Shown in pieces: positions 44,668 to 56,649 of a DNA stretch of 64,000 nt. This DNA is from Datisca glomerata (taxonomy: Eukaryota > Streptophyta > Magnoliopsida > Cucurbitales > Datiscaceae). Below the pieces are notes generated by a model. The model worked only from the letters and a program-made list of their open reading frames with translations, did not search any database and had not been told where the DNA came from. The position numbers and the translations under genes were made by a program. Position 1 is the first letter of the stretch. Every line of letters begins with the position of its first letter. The DNA is taken from positions 495,359-559,358 of the forward strand of contig QANY01011952.1 in assembly GCA_003255025.1 (NCBI GenBank). The letters run 5' to 3'.

Positions 44668-46668
44668 TCATTCATGTTTTTCTTCTACTACATGAACCCT
44701 ATTCAGTGATTCCTCAAAAGCTTGCAATGCAACTCTGTAATGGTCAAGGGAAATTACCCCTTCTTCCACAACTTGCAAGGCACTTCCATACAGTTGATTA
44801 AACCATTGAACACGATCTGTAGCATCTACACCATTGGAGTCCTGATCCAGAACAAACAAACGCTTATAATCCTTCCTCCATCGCGATAGAATATACTTGG
44901 AAGGAATTTCCTCAACGCCATTAAAGTTAAGCACACATAGAGCATGCCGGCATAGATATCCATAAAAGTTGAAACAACTGCAAATGCAACGAACTTCGCC
45001 TGCAGTTCTATTGTAAAGAACCTCAAAATCTCTAATCTCCCGCCTATTCCCTTCTCCCATAACTCGTTCCTTCACCAAGAATATTACAAATGGCCCATCA
45101 ACTTGTAGTTGCGTTGTACTAAAACATGAATACATCTCTTCCACTTCCAATTGGAATTTCATGAATATTTCTTTTGTGTATACTTTTGAGAGCTGAAACT
45201 CGAAAGAACATCTTGTTTTCAGAGGTGGACTTGCAGTTCTTGATTCAATATCTGAAAGGGCTTCTTCCTTGTGCTTCTTTTGTAGGGCTAGTTCATACTT
45301 GTCAAGAAACTCTTTCAATGGAGTCTGCTTGTGCACATATCTATCAAAAAATGGATTGAGCATCTCACCAGGACGTGCGGCGGACATACCAGCAAAAAAT
45401 GTGTCTTTTAGATAAACTGGAGCCCAGCGCATGCGTTCTTCATATAAAGATCTAAGCCACTCGTGATCGGAGACACCAAATCGCTGGATCATGAATCCCC
45501 ATGCTGCTTCAAACTCGATCACTTTGAGAGATTCATAAACTGCTTTAAAGAATGCCTTCCTGATGGCATCATAGTTGCGTAGTCCTCCCAACTTCTCGGG
45601 AACTCTCTTCATGATGTGTGACAAACCATACCGATGATGAGATCTTGGAAACACTTCTAGAATGGCACTCTGCAAAGCCTTACACCTGTTTGTAATAATA
45701 GTTTGTGGAGAACGTCCTGACATACATGTCAGCCAAGTTTCAAATAACCAAACATAAGATTCGGATGTTTCACCTGACAGGAGGCCACAGCCCATCAATA
45801 CTGATTGACCATGGTGGTTTATCCCAACAAGTGCCACAAGAGGGATCTCAAATTTGTTTGACAAGTATGAATTGTCAATATACAAAACATCGGAAAAATA
45901 ACCACATGCAGCCCTAGACCGAGCATCGACCCAGAAGACATTTCTCAAACGCCCTTCATCATTAAAATCCATCAAGTAAAAGAAGTTTGGATTAGTCAAT
46001 TGCATGCGACACAAGTAATTATAAATGGCTTGTGTATCGCCTCTTTTAAGGTTCAGCTGTTTGGGATGACCAGTAAAAACCCTGCCTTCTCCTGTATTAG
46101 AAGTTGAGGTCTCATTATTCCCTGCATCTATCACAAGTGCTCGGTATAATTTAATTGTTCGCCCTTCTGCTTCAGAACTTGATTGTGGCTTTCTTTTGAT
46201 TCCAACACTCATCTTCTTCATCGATTTGTAGACCTTAGAACCTAGCAAGTGGTTATGCTCGAGTGTAACTTCAAGAATCCTCCACCTTTTGGAGTCCACC
46301 AACCTCATTCTCACCATTGCAGGACAACCCGTTCTTGTTTCCTTTCTTAAGCGGTTGACATCTTTAATTCTTTTGAAACCCTGGCTACTGCAGCAAAGTA
46401 CTGCACCATACTTCTCTCTGCTATTCCGCTTAAACCATGAATTTTTCACTCTCACACGGAAACCAACTTCCTTAGCATAACAGTTATAATAATTGTAAGC
46501 ATCATCATATGACTCAAACTCCATTCCGACAGCAGGTGCAACAAATTCCTTTCTTTCTTCAGAGACACCATTTTGACCATCTAACTCTTTTGGAGAATTT
46601 CTTTCTTTCTCAATCTCATTGCATCCACCATCTAGTGCTTGTTCACCACTAATAGAGGCTTCTTCCAT
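44668..46668 (-). CDS. FAR1-related sequence protein (FRS6/FRS8-like)
   Basis: The product is about 666 residues. I prefer the ATG at 46,668 (MEEASISG) over the in-frame ATG at 46,695. Domains: FAR1 DNA-binding region, residues about 47-145 (MEFESYDDAYNYYN, TGCPAM-R, LEHNHLL); a MULE-type transposase domain, about 225-330 (DNSYLSNKFEIPLV, GCGLLSGETSESY); and a SWIM zinc finger near 565-595 (CICSCFNFYGYLCRHALCVL). The family, which includes FHY3 and FAR1, derives from Mutator-like transposases and acts as nuclear transcription factors in light signalling and development. The position corresponding to the second catalytic aspartate reads TNRCKAL, with asparagine, consistent with loss of transposase activity. 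The coding region is intronless, and a leader intron is likely. Assignment to the FRS6/8 branch is from recognition. Confidence 0.9.
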   Translation of the reverse strand: MEEASISGEQALDGGCNEIEKERNSPKELDGQNGVSEERKEFVAPAVGMEFESYDDAYNYYNCYAKEVGFRVRVKNSWFKRNSREKYGAVLCCSSQGFKRIKDVNRLRKETRTGCPAMVRMRLVDSKRWRILEVTLEHNHLLGSKVYKSMKKMSVGIKRKPQSSSEAEGRTIKLYRALVIDAGNNETSTSNTGEGRVFTGHPKQLNLKRGDTQAIYNYLCRMQLTNPNFFYLMDFNDEGRLRNVFWVDARSRAACGYFSDVLYIDNSYLSNKFEIPLVALVGINHHGQSVLMGCGLLSGETSESYVWLFETWLTCMSGRSPQTIITNRCKALQSAILEVFPRSHHRYGLSHIMKRVPEKLGGLRNYDAIRKAFFKAVYESLKVIEFEAAWGFMIQRFGVSDHEWLRSLYEERMRWAPVYLKDTFFAGMSAARPGEMLNPFFDRYVHKQTPLKEFLDKYELALQKKHKEEALSDIESRTASPPLKTRCSFEFQLSKVYTKEIFMKFQLEVEEMYSCFSTTQLQVDGPFVIFLVKERVMGEGNRREIRDFEVLYNRTAGEVRCICSCFNFYGYLCRHALCVLNFNGVEEIPSKYILSRWRKDYKRLFVLDQDSNGVDATDRVQWFNQLYGSALQVVEEGVISLDHYRVALQAFEESLNRVHVVEEKHE

Positions 46669-47400
46669 CAAAATTAAACCCTTAATTGTGATCAATTTTT
46701 TCAGGCCTGAGAATCAACAAACGGAATGGTAAGACCAGATACTGAAGCTGATTCATGTCACACTATCTTGTCCAATTTGGTCACACATAAACCTGTCAAC
46801 AAATCAAAATCTTGAATTAGAGACTTGCAAGGAGAAATGCATGACTAAAAGAAGCAACTTTTGACTCACTTTCCGATTAAATCGAAACCAAATCCCGTAC
46901 AACTTTCAACCTCGTTTCTCTTCCTTAATTTTCCCGTAAACCAAACAGGTAGAACAAAAGTTCAAATTAATTAATTAGTTTGACCAACACAATTAATCAA
47001 ACCCTAGGAAGAAAAGCAGACGAAATATTCCATTGAAACAATAAATAAGACGAGAAAGACAGAGTAGCCGAGAAAAACTAAGAGAAATTTCATTAACACT
47101 TACGTTGGATAGGGAACTAGCATAAATGAGGAAACAAACAGAGATAGCCGCCACACTGAGAACCCGCGGCGTCTCCCGGTCCGAGTGTGATTAGACGCCG
47201 AGTTTCGTCCTTCTCTTTTCTTCTCTGCCGTGGAAGCTTGAGTTTTTTTTTCTTCGTCTTCCTCTTTTTTCCCGGGTTGGGGACTGGTATCCACGAAGTA
47301 TGTTTTAGCGGGTGGGTTCTTCTGCTCCCTTCTTAAGATCCAACGACCTTCATTTAGCCACGTCACCCAATTTATTTTTCTTAAGAGTATTATAACCAAA
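46669..47400 (-). promoter_or_regulatory. FRS leader, probable 5' UTR intron and promoter
   Basis: On the minus strand a strong donor CCAAC|GTAAGTG at 47,104/47,103 pairs with acceptor TTGACAG|G at 46,793/46,792, giving a leader intron of about 311 bp. The upstream stretch to about 47,350 is CT/GA-rich and is probably the first exon and core promoter. Confidence 0.6.
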
Positions 47401-47559
47401 AACGTTAACGAGACTAAAAACGTTAACGAGAGCTCAAACTCAAGTCTGTTAAATAATTGGAAAATTTTGCATGATAGATAAGTTTTAGATGGTTATTTTC
47501 AAAAATAATTTTTCATTAGTTAGAGGTAAATTGTAGATTTTTTAATCTGTCAATAATTT

Positions 47560-48900
47560 TATACTAAAATATATAATTTGATGATTTATCAGATATATCA
47601 TATGTATATTAATGATATACCGATTTGAAAGATGATAGAATTATGATGTAGTTAATGCTCAAAATTTAAAATTAAAATACATAACCAATATATAGTGTGT
47701 TTGATGATTTTTTAGGCGTATCAGAAGTGTGTAGGTGATATATCGATTTGAAAGATGCTAGAATTAAGGATATAATTAATGCTCAAAATTTAAAGTTTGA
47801 AATACTTGATCTATATATGATATGTTTGATTGTTTTTCAGATATATCAGATGTAACAAATGATATACCGATTTAAAATATGCTAGAATTAATGATGTAAT
47901 TAATGCTCAAAATTTGAAATACATAATCAATGTATAGTGTGTTTGATGATTTTTCGGGTGTATCAGAGGTGTGTAGATGATATACCGATTTGAAAGATGC
48001 TAGAATTAATGATGCAATTAATGCTTAAAATTTAAAATTTGAAATACATAATCTATATATGGTGTATTTGATGATTTTTCGAATATATCATATGTAATAA
48101 ATGGTATATCGATTTGAAAGATGCTAAAATTGATGTAATTAATGCTCAAAATTTAAAATATATAATCAATATATGGCGTGTGTGATGATTTTTCAGGTAT
48201 ATCAGGAGTATGTATATGATATACCGATTTGAAAGATGCTAGAATTAATAATGTAATTAATGCTCAAATTTTGAAATTTGAAATACCTAATATATATTTG
48301 GTTTGTTTGATGATTTTTCATGTATTTCAGAAGTATGTAGATGATATACCGATTTTTGAAAGATGCTAGAATTAATGATGTAATTAATGCTCAAAATTTG
48401 AAATACATAATCAATATATAATGTGTTTGATGATTTTTCAGGTATATCATGAGTATGTAGATGATATACCGATTCGAAAGATGCTAAAATTAATGATGTG
48501 ATTAATGCTCAAAAGTTTAAAATTTGAAATACCTAATATATGTATGGTGTCTTTGATGATTTCAGGTATGTCAGGAGTATGTAGATGATATTCGATTTGA
48601 AATATGCTAGAATTAATGATGTAATTAATGCTTATAATTTCAAATTTGAAATACCTAATATGTGTGGGGAGGTATATCAAAAGTATATAGATGATATACC
48701 AATTTGAAATATGCTAGAATTAATGATGTAATTAATGTAATTTGAAATTTGAAATTTGAAATACCTAATCAATATATGGTGTGTTTAATGATTTTTCGGG
48801 TATATTAGAAGCATATTGATGGTATACCAATTTTGAAATATGATATATCGATTTGAAAGATGATATACCGATTTTTTCAAGTATATCAGAGGCATATACA
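47560..48900 (+). repeat. Array of about 120-bp tandem repeats
   Basis: About eleven degenerate units recur every 117-124 bp, with some shorter spacings at the right end. Each contains GATATACCGATTTGAAAGATG, then CTAGAATTAATGATGTAATT and AATGCTCAAAATTT, followed by TTTGATGATTTTTC(A/G)GG. Anchor motifs lie near 47,614, 47,737, 47,861, 47,979, 48,101, 48,218, 48,342, 48,462, 48,587 and 48,692. The open frame at 48,447-48,680 is a by-product of the repeat. Confidence 0.88.
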
Positions 48901-49432
48901 CGACGAACTCAACTGTGTAGCTTCGAAAATTGCCTATATATTGTGAAGAAATAAGATACACGATTTAAATTGACTTTTTCTTCAAAGTTGTTGAATATTC
49001 GGTATTGATAACGTCATTAATTTTAAGAATGCTTCCTTAACAAACTTTAGCTAATATTAAGAAAAATATAATCAATAATTAATTATCCTTTAATTTAATT
49101 AAAAAGAAGAATCAATAAAATAATATTTGAATTATAAATCATTAATTACTAGATTTTTAATTAATTACAATGACACATTAAATCAGATTATGAAATTTGT
49201 ATATTTAAGATTAAAAGCAATAATCTATAATTTTATCAACAACTGATTGATGACGTGACGGTCAAAATTAACTATTTACCTAAGTTTGAAAAATTTATTA
49301 TTTTTTATTTGACTTCTAAAACTTGTCTATTTATTGCAATTACTTTAAATAATTATGGGAGAAACCGAACCCAGACCTTAAAAGAACGGTAAATAGAAAA
49401 ATAAAATTAGCCAAACAGTATGCAAACTCATT
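48901..49432. other. AT-rich region, nothing recognised
   Basis: This stretch lies between the tandem array and the RNase H relic. I see no coding or repeat signal. Confidence 0.5.
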
Positions 49433-49726
49433 TCAGGAGTGGGGGGATAAAGGAAAAAAAATACAATAATCAGGCTTGCAATATCTAATCTCCTTAATAA
49501 TAGGATTAAGATCAGCATAAAAGTACGAATTAGAGTTCACTAACTGAACGAGGCACGGACAATCACTCTCAATGAAATGGATGTCCCGGCGAAGTCCGAG
49601 AGCAAAGAGAAGCCCACTAACTAGAACAAGACTTTCAACAACCAAGGGGACGAGAACACCGAAATAAAACTTTTAGATCAAGTTTAATTTACTCCAAGCG
49701 GGGGTGACTGAGCAGAACAGGAATAC
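49433..49726 (-). pseudogene. LINE-type RNase H fragment
   Basis: The minus strand encodes the second half of a plant LINE-type RNase H domain (VVESLVLVSGLLFALGL, HFIESDCPCLVQLVNS, YADLNPIIKEI). Before it, after a frameshift and stop near 49,680, comes a segment like the domain start (P-AWSKLNL). The fragment ends at the edge of copia B, which may have landed in it. Confidence 0.6.
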
Positions 49727-50275
49727 TGTTAATCCACACAAAGAACAATAATATGAAAGGATAATAAAATTTAATCTAGAAGAAAGGTTTAGAGACCTGT
49801 TGATTTTTAGATCAAGTCACTCATCGTGCTTTTTTAAAAGAATATACACTCCACTTACATCAGATTGAATGACATTCATCTTTCAAGATACAACGATCCT
49901 TTAGAGATTTTTATGTGCAGATAAGATTTTCCCACAAACGCACAGAAATATTTGCATGAAAATGATGTAGGGGATGGAATTTAGTAATAATTGAAAAGAA
50001 AAGCTTCTTGTTTTTGGAGGCTTTTTATTCCATTCTTTTCACTAGAATACCAATGCTCTTTTTCAATTCTCAAGGAACAAAATTGTTCTTTCTGTTGATG
50101 AGAGATTATATACTTTAAAGGAAAAGAAGGTAGACTAAGTCTACTAATTAACTTCCACTTCTCCACTTCACCTTAGATAGGGAAAGTGATTGTTGTGTGT
50201 TTTGTGGAGAGTGGTTCCATACCACTCCTTCACTCATATGTAATTTGTTTTTTTAATTTTAAATTAGTTACAACA
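49727..50275 (-). repeat. Copia B 3' LTR
   Basis: On the minus strand this runs from TGTTGTAACTAATTT to GTGTGGATTAACA, 549 bp. Its start and internal blocks match the LTR of copia A. Confidence 0.75.
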
Positions 50276-50840
50276 ATTCTCACCTAATTTAAAGAAAAAA
50301 ATATACTTATATATATATTCAATCACTTTTACTATGCAATGGATGTAGATATCTTTCAGGTTTGAGCCTACATTAGTCGTTCGTTATATCCATTTAAAGG
50401 AATTATAGTGAACCAAGTCTTGAACTAGGTCTTTTAGCTAAACTTCTATTCACCACACACATAGTACAAGTAACTATATAAGGTTCTAGTCTCTTTTATG
50501 CGATTGACGCTCATGCGCACGTATCTTGTTTGTTGAGTATTTCTAGGGAGTAGCCAAACTTCTCACAGTAGCGACCTCACTACAACACTCATTTAGGTGA
50601 AATCTCTAATGGTGATCTGTGATCAACACCCTACAGTATTCATGCCTTGGTTTCATTCAGAATCTACAGTCTTCCTTAACCTTCACAATTATGAGCACTA
50701 TTATTATAGGAATGAGACCAGGAAATTCCCCTCACTATATAAACATAGCGCTCTTCTAATCACATTTCAACTTCACAATTACCCATAAAACCTCATTCAT
50801 GGGATCTCCAATCATAAATGTTTAGTGTCCATTATGGTGA

Positions 50841-53800
50841 CTATCTTATGAGCTTCAGTCTCATTCCCTTCAATGATTCAAATATTCTTCCCCACGGTAA
50901 GCCTTTAGTAAATGGATCTGCAACGTTTAGCTCAAATCTAATAAAATCAAGAGAAATCACACCATGAGATAACAAATGTTTAATAGAATTATGTCTAATT
51001 CTAAGATGTCTCATCTTCTCATTGTAATTTTTATCATTTGCTTTTGCTATAGTAGCTTGGCTATGACGATGTATTGGTATAGCAGGAGCAGGTTTAGGTA
51101 GCACATGAATGTTAGCAGATAAACTTCTTGACCATTCAACTTCACTAAGGTTAAGTCTAAAACAATAAAATTCAGCTTCCACGGTGGATCTAGATATAAG
51201 AGTTTGTTTGGTAGATTTCCATGATATTGCACCTCCACCAAGAGTAAATACATAACTATTAGTGACCTTAGTTTCATCTAAATCGGAGATCCAATTTACA
51301 TCATTAAATCCTTTTAATACAGTCGGAAAGCCAATATACAAAATTCCATAATTAACAGTACCTTTAAAATATTTAAATATTCTTTCAATAGCAATTCAAT
51401 GTGCATTACTAGGGTTACTAGTATATCTGCTTAATTTGTTTACACTATAAACTATATCAGGCCTAGTGCAATTTGTAAGATACATCGAATATCCAATTAT
51501 TTGGGCATATTTATGCTTAGAAATTAATTCTCCTATATTCTTTCTTGGTTTTGAATGTGGATCAAAAGGGGTAGAAACAATATTAACATCACGATAATTA
51601 AACTTTTTCAACAAATATTCAACATAATGAGATTGTGAGAAACATATGCCTTCATCATTTCGTATCAATTTAATACCCAAAATAACACTAGCAGGACCTA
51701 AGGCTTTCATATAAAAAATATTAGATAAAAAATTCTTAGTGTCATTAATGACATTAAAGTTAGTTCAAAAAATAAGAATATCATCCAGATATAAACGAAG
51801 AATTACACAAGCATTTATCAGAGTCATTAACCACAAAGCCATTTGAAAGTATCACAGTATCAAAATTTTCATGTCATTGTTTGAATGCATGTTTAAGCCC
51901 ATAAAGAGATTTTACAAGTTTGTCAATTTTATTTTCTTGTCCAGGTAAGACAAAACCTTCTGGCTAATCCATATAAATTTATTCATTCACCTCATCATTT
52001 AAGAAAATTGGTTTAACATCCATTTGGTGAATTTCTAATTTATAAATAGAAGCAATGGAAATTAAAAATCTAATAGTAGTGATTCTAGTACATGGGAGTA
52101 AGTATAAAAAAATCTACACCTTTTGATTTAAAACCTTTAGCTACAAATCTAGCTTTAAAATTTTCTATCGATCCATCAATACTCAACTTATTCCTAAAAA
52201 TCTATTTACAACCAATGATTTTACATCTAGGTGAAAAATCTGTTAAAAGCCAAATTATGGATTCCATTTCATTATTAATTGCTTCTTCCCAAAATGATGC
52301 CTTAACAGAAGTTATAGGCTCGTTATATGATTTTTAGTCAACATAAGTTATTAAATTTAATTCTTTTACTTTTCCTAGGCTCAAATTGATCTAAATTAGG
52401 AACTTCCCTAATAGAATTTGAATTCTCACTAACTTGTTTACTTAAAACATTTTTATAGAAAAAATCTTTTCAATGAAAGTTGCATCACAAGACTCCATAA
52501 TAGTATTTCTAGAAAAAGCTGACAAATCAGAATTCAAGATTAAAAATGGATAAGTAACATATTCAAAGAATAACCAACAAAAATACAAACAATCATTTTC
52601 AGACCTAATTATCTTTTCTTATTTGTTGGAATATTAACTTTGGCCAACCACTCCACACTTTAAGAAATTTTATATTAGGCTTCTAGTTTTTCCTTTTTCA
52701 TATGGGTTTATTAGTTTTTATAATGTATTATATTTTAATATCAAACAAGCTGAATATAAAAGCTTTACCCTATAAATTATGCAAACCTGAACTAATTAAC
52801 ATTTCATTAATCATATATAATAAAGTACAATTCTTTATTTCAACAATGTCGTTAGATTGAGGAGCACAAGGAGTCACTTGATGTATAATACCACTTGTAT
52901 TACAAAAATAATTTAATTCCGCTGAAACATACTCACATCCTCTGTCGAATCTTAATTTTTATTTCTTTTTCAAGTTGATTTTCAACCTTAGCTTTATAAA
53001 TCTTAAATTTATTAAATAACTCATCTTTAAAACTAATCAAATGAACATAGCGATATCTCAAAAAATCATCAATAAAATGTTATAAAATTATTTCTTGTCA
53101 CTACGAGTCAAAGAATTTTTATAATTACATATATCACCATGAATTAATTCAACCAATGTCGTTTCTCATTCTACTAACTTAAAATGCTTTCTCGATTGTT
53201 TTACTTGCACACAAATTTCACATTTTCCTTCAATATTTTTTATTTGGGAATCAAATCCATGCTCATTATTCTTTTAACAGAATTAGAATAAATATGTCCA
53301 AGTCTACCATGCCAAAAATTAGAGCATTCAACATTTACAGCGGATATTGAAGAACTAGAAATTTTGATTACTACATCCAGATGAAATAACATTGAATTTA
53401 AATAAACCATCTACCAAATATCATTTTCCAATAAATTACCATGTCACTGATAAAAACTCTATTAGACTCAAATACAATTTTAAAACCTCGATCAATGTAA
53501 GATTTTTCCTAATTTCTGTAACATGTAGGTCATTATCTAATGTAAGATTATTCTCATATGTAAATTGCAGATGCCCTCATCCTTCCCCAAAGACGGGGGC
53601 CTCACTCTCATTTCCTATTCTAGCTGTTTTTATGTTTGATTCCTAATAGAAGAAAAATATTTTATTATTATCACACACGTGGGCATTAGCCCCAGAATCA
53701 AACCCCAATAATTTGAATTAAACAAAATTAATTTTTGGGTTACTAATAAAATACATGTCAAAAGGAAATGAGGTTTTGGCTCTCTCACAGTTACTACGTT

Positions 53801-54730
53801 GACTTGAGGTCTCGAGTTTTGAGGTGTAGATGTCTTAGGTGATTCACCTTTACACAAGTAGCAATCCTTTGCTCTATGGTTGGTTTACCCACAAAATTTA
53901 ACATGCATCTAACCTTTTCTGATTAATATTTTTATCCTTTGGCTTATTATTTTGGTGAGGACCATGATTATTCTTTTCAAAATCATATTTCTTGAAAGTA
54001 TGATGTTTTGGTTTGAACGTATTTTCAACAACATGAGCCTTAGCAATAAAATCATTTTGAGATATTTCCTTTTGAGATTCATGATGTTTGTCTTCCATTC
54101 TGAGTGAAACAATCAATTCATCATAAGAAAAATTTTCTGGCTTTTATTTCAAAATTCTTTGAAAATCACCAAGAAGGTGATGGCTTTTTTCATCAAAGAA
54201 GCAACAACTGTATCATCTAAATTAATTCCTTTCGCTTTCATATCATAAACAAGTTTGCAAAGCATGAATTTGTTCAGACACCGTTTTTTCATCAATCATG
54301 TTAAAATCAAGCCATTTTTCAACTGAATATTTCAAAGCCTAATTCTTCATATCCACATTTATGTTCTAATGATTCTCATAATTTAATAGAAGTTTTTTTT
54401 TGCAAAAGATACGATAAATATTATTAGACAAAGCACTCAAAATTATACCATGACATAACAAATCCTTTTCAATAAAATCATTATCTGAAAAAGTTTTAGA
54501 TTTTTTAGTAGTACTTGAGGGATTGATTTCAGAACTTTTAGTAGTTTTCGTAGAATCGGTAGTTTCAGAAGCATTTTCTTTTCCTTTAAAGATTTTTGAA
54601 CCACAACAAAACACCTAAAGTTATGAGCTAAAATTTCATTTGTTGTTGCCGGCTCTTAAAATTTAAATCAGTGAATTTTTCAGATTTATATGAATTTGAC
54701 TCAAAAGATGCCATAAATACCAATAATTCC
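50841..54730 (-). pseudogene. Copia B gag-pol remnant
   Basis: The gag initiation region near 54,712 parallels that of element A (ATGGCATCTTTTGAG). The downstream order is gag, protease, integrase, reverse transcriptase and RNase H, as in copia elements. RNase H is the longest open piece (166 codons at 51,341-50,841) and keeps the C-terminal RHLRIRHNSIKHLL and ADPFTKGLP motifs that element A has lost. Confidence 0.8.
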
Positions 54731-54954
54731 CATTATATCTTCTCTTAGATCGTAGACAAAAAGCAACGAGGAAATATTGTTAATCCACACAACAACAGTA
54801 ATAGGAATTGTAAAAATATATAATTTACCTACAGGGCAGTTAAAGAAAGGCACACGGTTTTTACTTGTCCAAAAAATTGAAAATTCGGCGCTTCTTTCAA
54901 GTTTTCAACCAAAATTGAAAAACGCGCGGATTTGAAATTCGTGTTTTCATCTTT

Positions 54955-55066
54955 AAGAAAGAGGATGTTACTGCTGGAGTGGAGATGATGACCTGGATCT
55001 CTTTGGTGATGAGACAGAAGAGTACAAGAAGGCAGCTAAAAAGGCATCTTCCAAGAAGAAAGAGAG
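54955..55066 (+). pseudogene. eEF1B (beta/delta-type) exon fragment
   Basis: The plus strand reads GDDDLDLFGDETEEYKKAA followed by a Lys-rich KKKE. This is the acidic-to-basic linker of plant translation elongation factor 1B, the nucleotide-exchange subunit for eEF1A. An apparent one-base frameshift lies just upstream (near 54,977). The segment ends at GAGA|GTAAGC, a good splice donor, where the family continues in a next exon that I do not find. So it is a DNA-level fragment of a gene, not an intronless copy. It lies beside the degraded end of copia B. Confidence 0.7.
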
Positions 55067-56634
55067 TAAGCAACCTTTCCAGTTCCATATTTTGCATTAA
55101 AGCTTTAATAAAAGATGAAGAAAGGAACTTAGCCTCTTTTAGAGTTTAGTACCACTGGTATATTTGGAATACCTCGTTGTGATAAGCTTTAGCATGAGGG
55201 TTGTTATACTTACCTTTTTAATTATTGAAAATAGAGTATACTATACAAGAGTTAAAAAGTTAATATTTGTTTTATTTGGAAACCAAGCTAAACTAACTTT
55301 TGTCCTGAAACGTGTTTCCTTATTACTCCACAACGTTACACACTTGGCTTTAGCAAGAGTCAATAAAGTAGAAACATTGTTTGCTGTCATGATATATCAT
55401 TATATGGATATTAATGAAGTGTGTATTCAAACATTATGATGTTTAAGAATACTTTAACCAAGTTACACCTGGTAGTTGGAAAGTATGAAGAGTTAATATT
55501 TTATTGCAGTCACTAAGACAAAAAATAAAAGCTCGTATGACAAAAGATCACAGAGCTGAGATATTGTTCGATGGTGTTTAGGTATGTTATAATCCTATTG
55601 AATTCTAGACTTATTTAACTTTCTTTTATTTCAAATGTTTATTTTCTATGATTGAAAAGAAACAATATAATTATTCAAGTAAATCCAATGATTTCTCTGT
55701 ACTTGCTTAGAGATGACAAGGTACTTGACTTGCCATGAATTTTTTGTTTAGACAATCATTTTACTTTTATAGAAAAAAATAAAATATCTCTGATGAATTT
55801 TTTATCATTCTCTAACCTTTTACCCGAAACAATATGTAGGTGGAAGATTTGTTAATAGAAAATATCTCATATGCATATGGTATTTGATCTTCCCATTTCT
55901 CATAATCTTTTGTTTGGTTTAGCAAGGCATCTTTTGTTCTCCCCATTTGATATGAAAGTTGTTGTAATATATTTAGTGTATAAATGTTGGCAGAGGCGAT
56001 ATTTTTTCCAATATTTCAGGCCTGATGGCCTGAGAAAATGAGTGTTGAGTGTTGATTCTTGATATATAGATCAGCTTAGCCTATTGTCTTGATGACTTGT
56101 TAAATAAGATGAGTGTTGAGTGTTGATTTGTTCTTGTACGTTATGTTTATTAATCATTAATTTTCGTGTGTTATTAATTATTAATAATTATTTATTTAAT
56201 TTATTTATCTTTAGTCATATTATACTGAATTGTACATTTTCCACACTATCTTTTAGATTCAGTATGTATATATGAATTATTTATTTTTCTGGATTGTTTA
56301 AAAATCTGCAGTTATAATTATATTTCAAAATAAAGTCAACAGAATCAAACAAGCCACATGTTGCCTCGACATCAGTTTCTATACTTCATAATTAGATTTG
56401 AAGTCTTACTAGATTTTAATCATTCTCTTAGGATATTACTTTTTCTTGTTCTATGTAAAAATCAATATGTATTTGTCATTTGAAATTATGATTTTTAGCA
56501 GACAATAGTTTGTAACAATTTGGAATAATAAAATAAAAAGTTATGTGATATTATTCTTTTATTATTTTGTCAAAATTTTATTTTTTGAGTTTGTACAATG
56601 GCAAGAATAAGTAATACAAAAAAAACTTATAATA
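55067..56634. other. AT-rich region, no gene recognised
   Basis: The frame at 55,164-55,439 has no known motif. A phrase GAGTGTTGAGTGTTGATT occurs twice near 56,040 and 56,110. No element end is visible. Confidence 0.5.
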
Positions 56635-56649
56635 ATAAGATGTTGCACA

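Larger units (their letters stand above)
49727..54890 (-). mobile_element. Degraded Ty1/copia retrotransposon B
   Basis: A minus-strand element of the same family as copia A. The 3' LTR is at 49,727-50,275, with polypurine-like AGGTGAGAAT before it. RNase H is at 51,341-50,841 (FNDVNWISDLDETKV, GGGAISWKSTKQ) and reverse transcriptase at about 52,400-51,396. Integrase fragments follow at about 53,300-52,600, and the protease near 53,690 still reads DSGANAHVC. Gag pieces are at 54,614-53,898. The 5' LTR is recognisable only for the first tens of bases from 54,779. Stops and frameshifts are numerous throughout. Exact outer borders are uncertain on the right. Confidence 0.8.

Noticed and set aside
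50574..50590. CACTACAAC, a possible CACTA left terminus
   Set aside because: It lies beyond the 3' LTR within copia B's internal end, no subterminal repeat array follows, and the match stops after nine bases.
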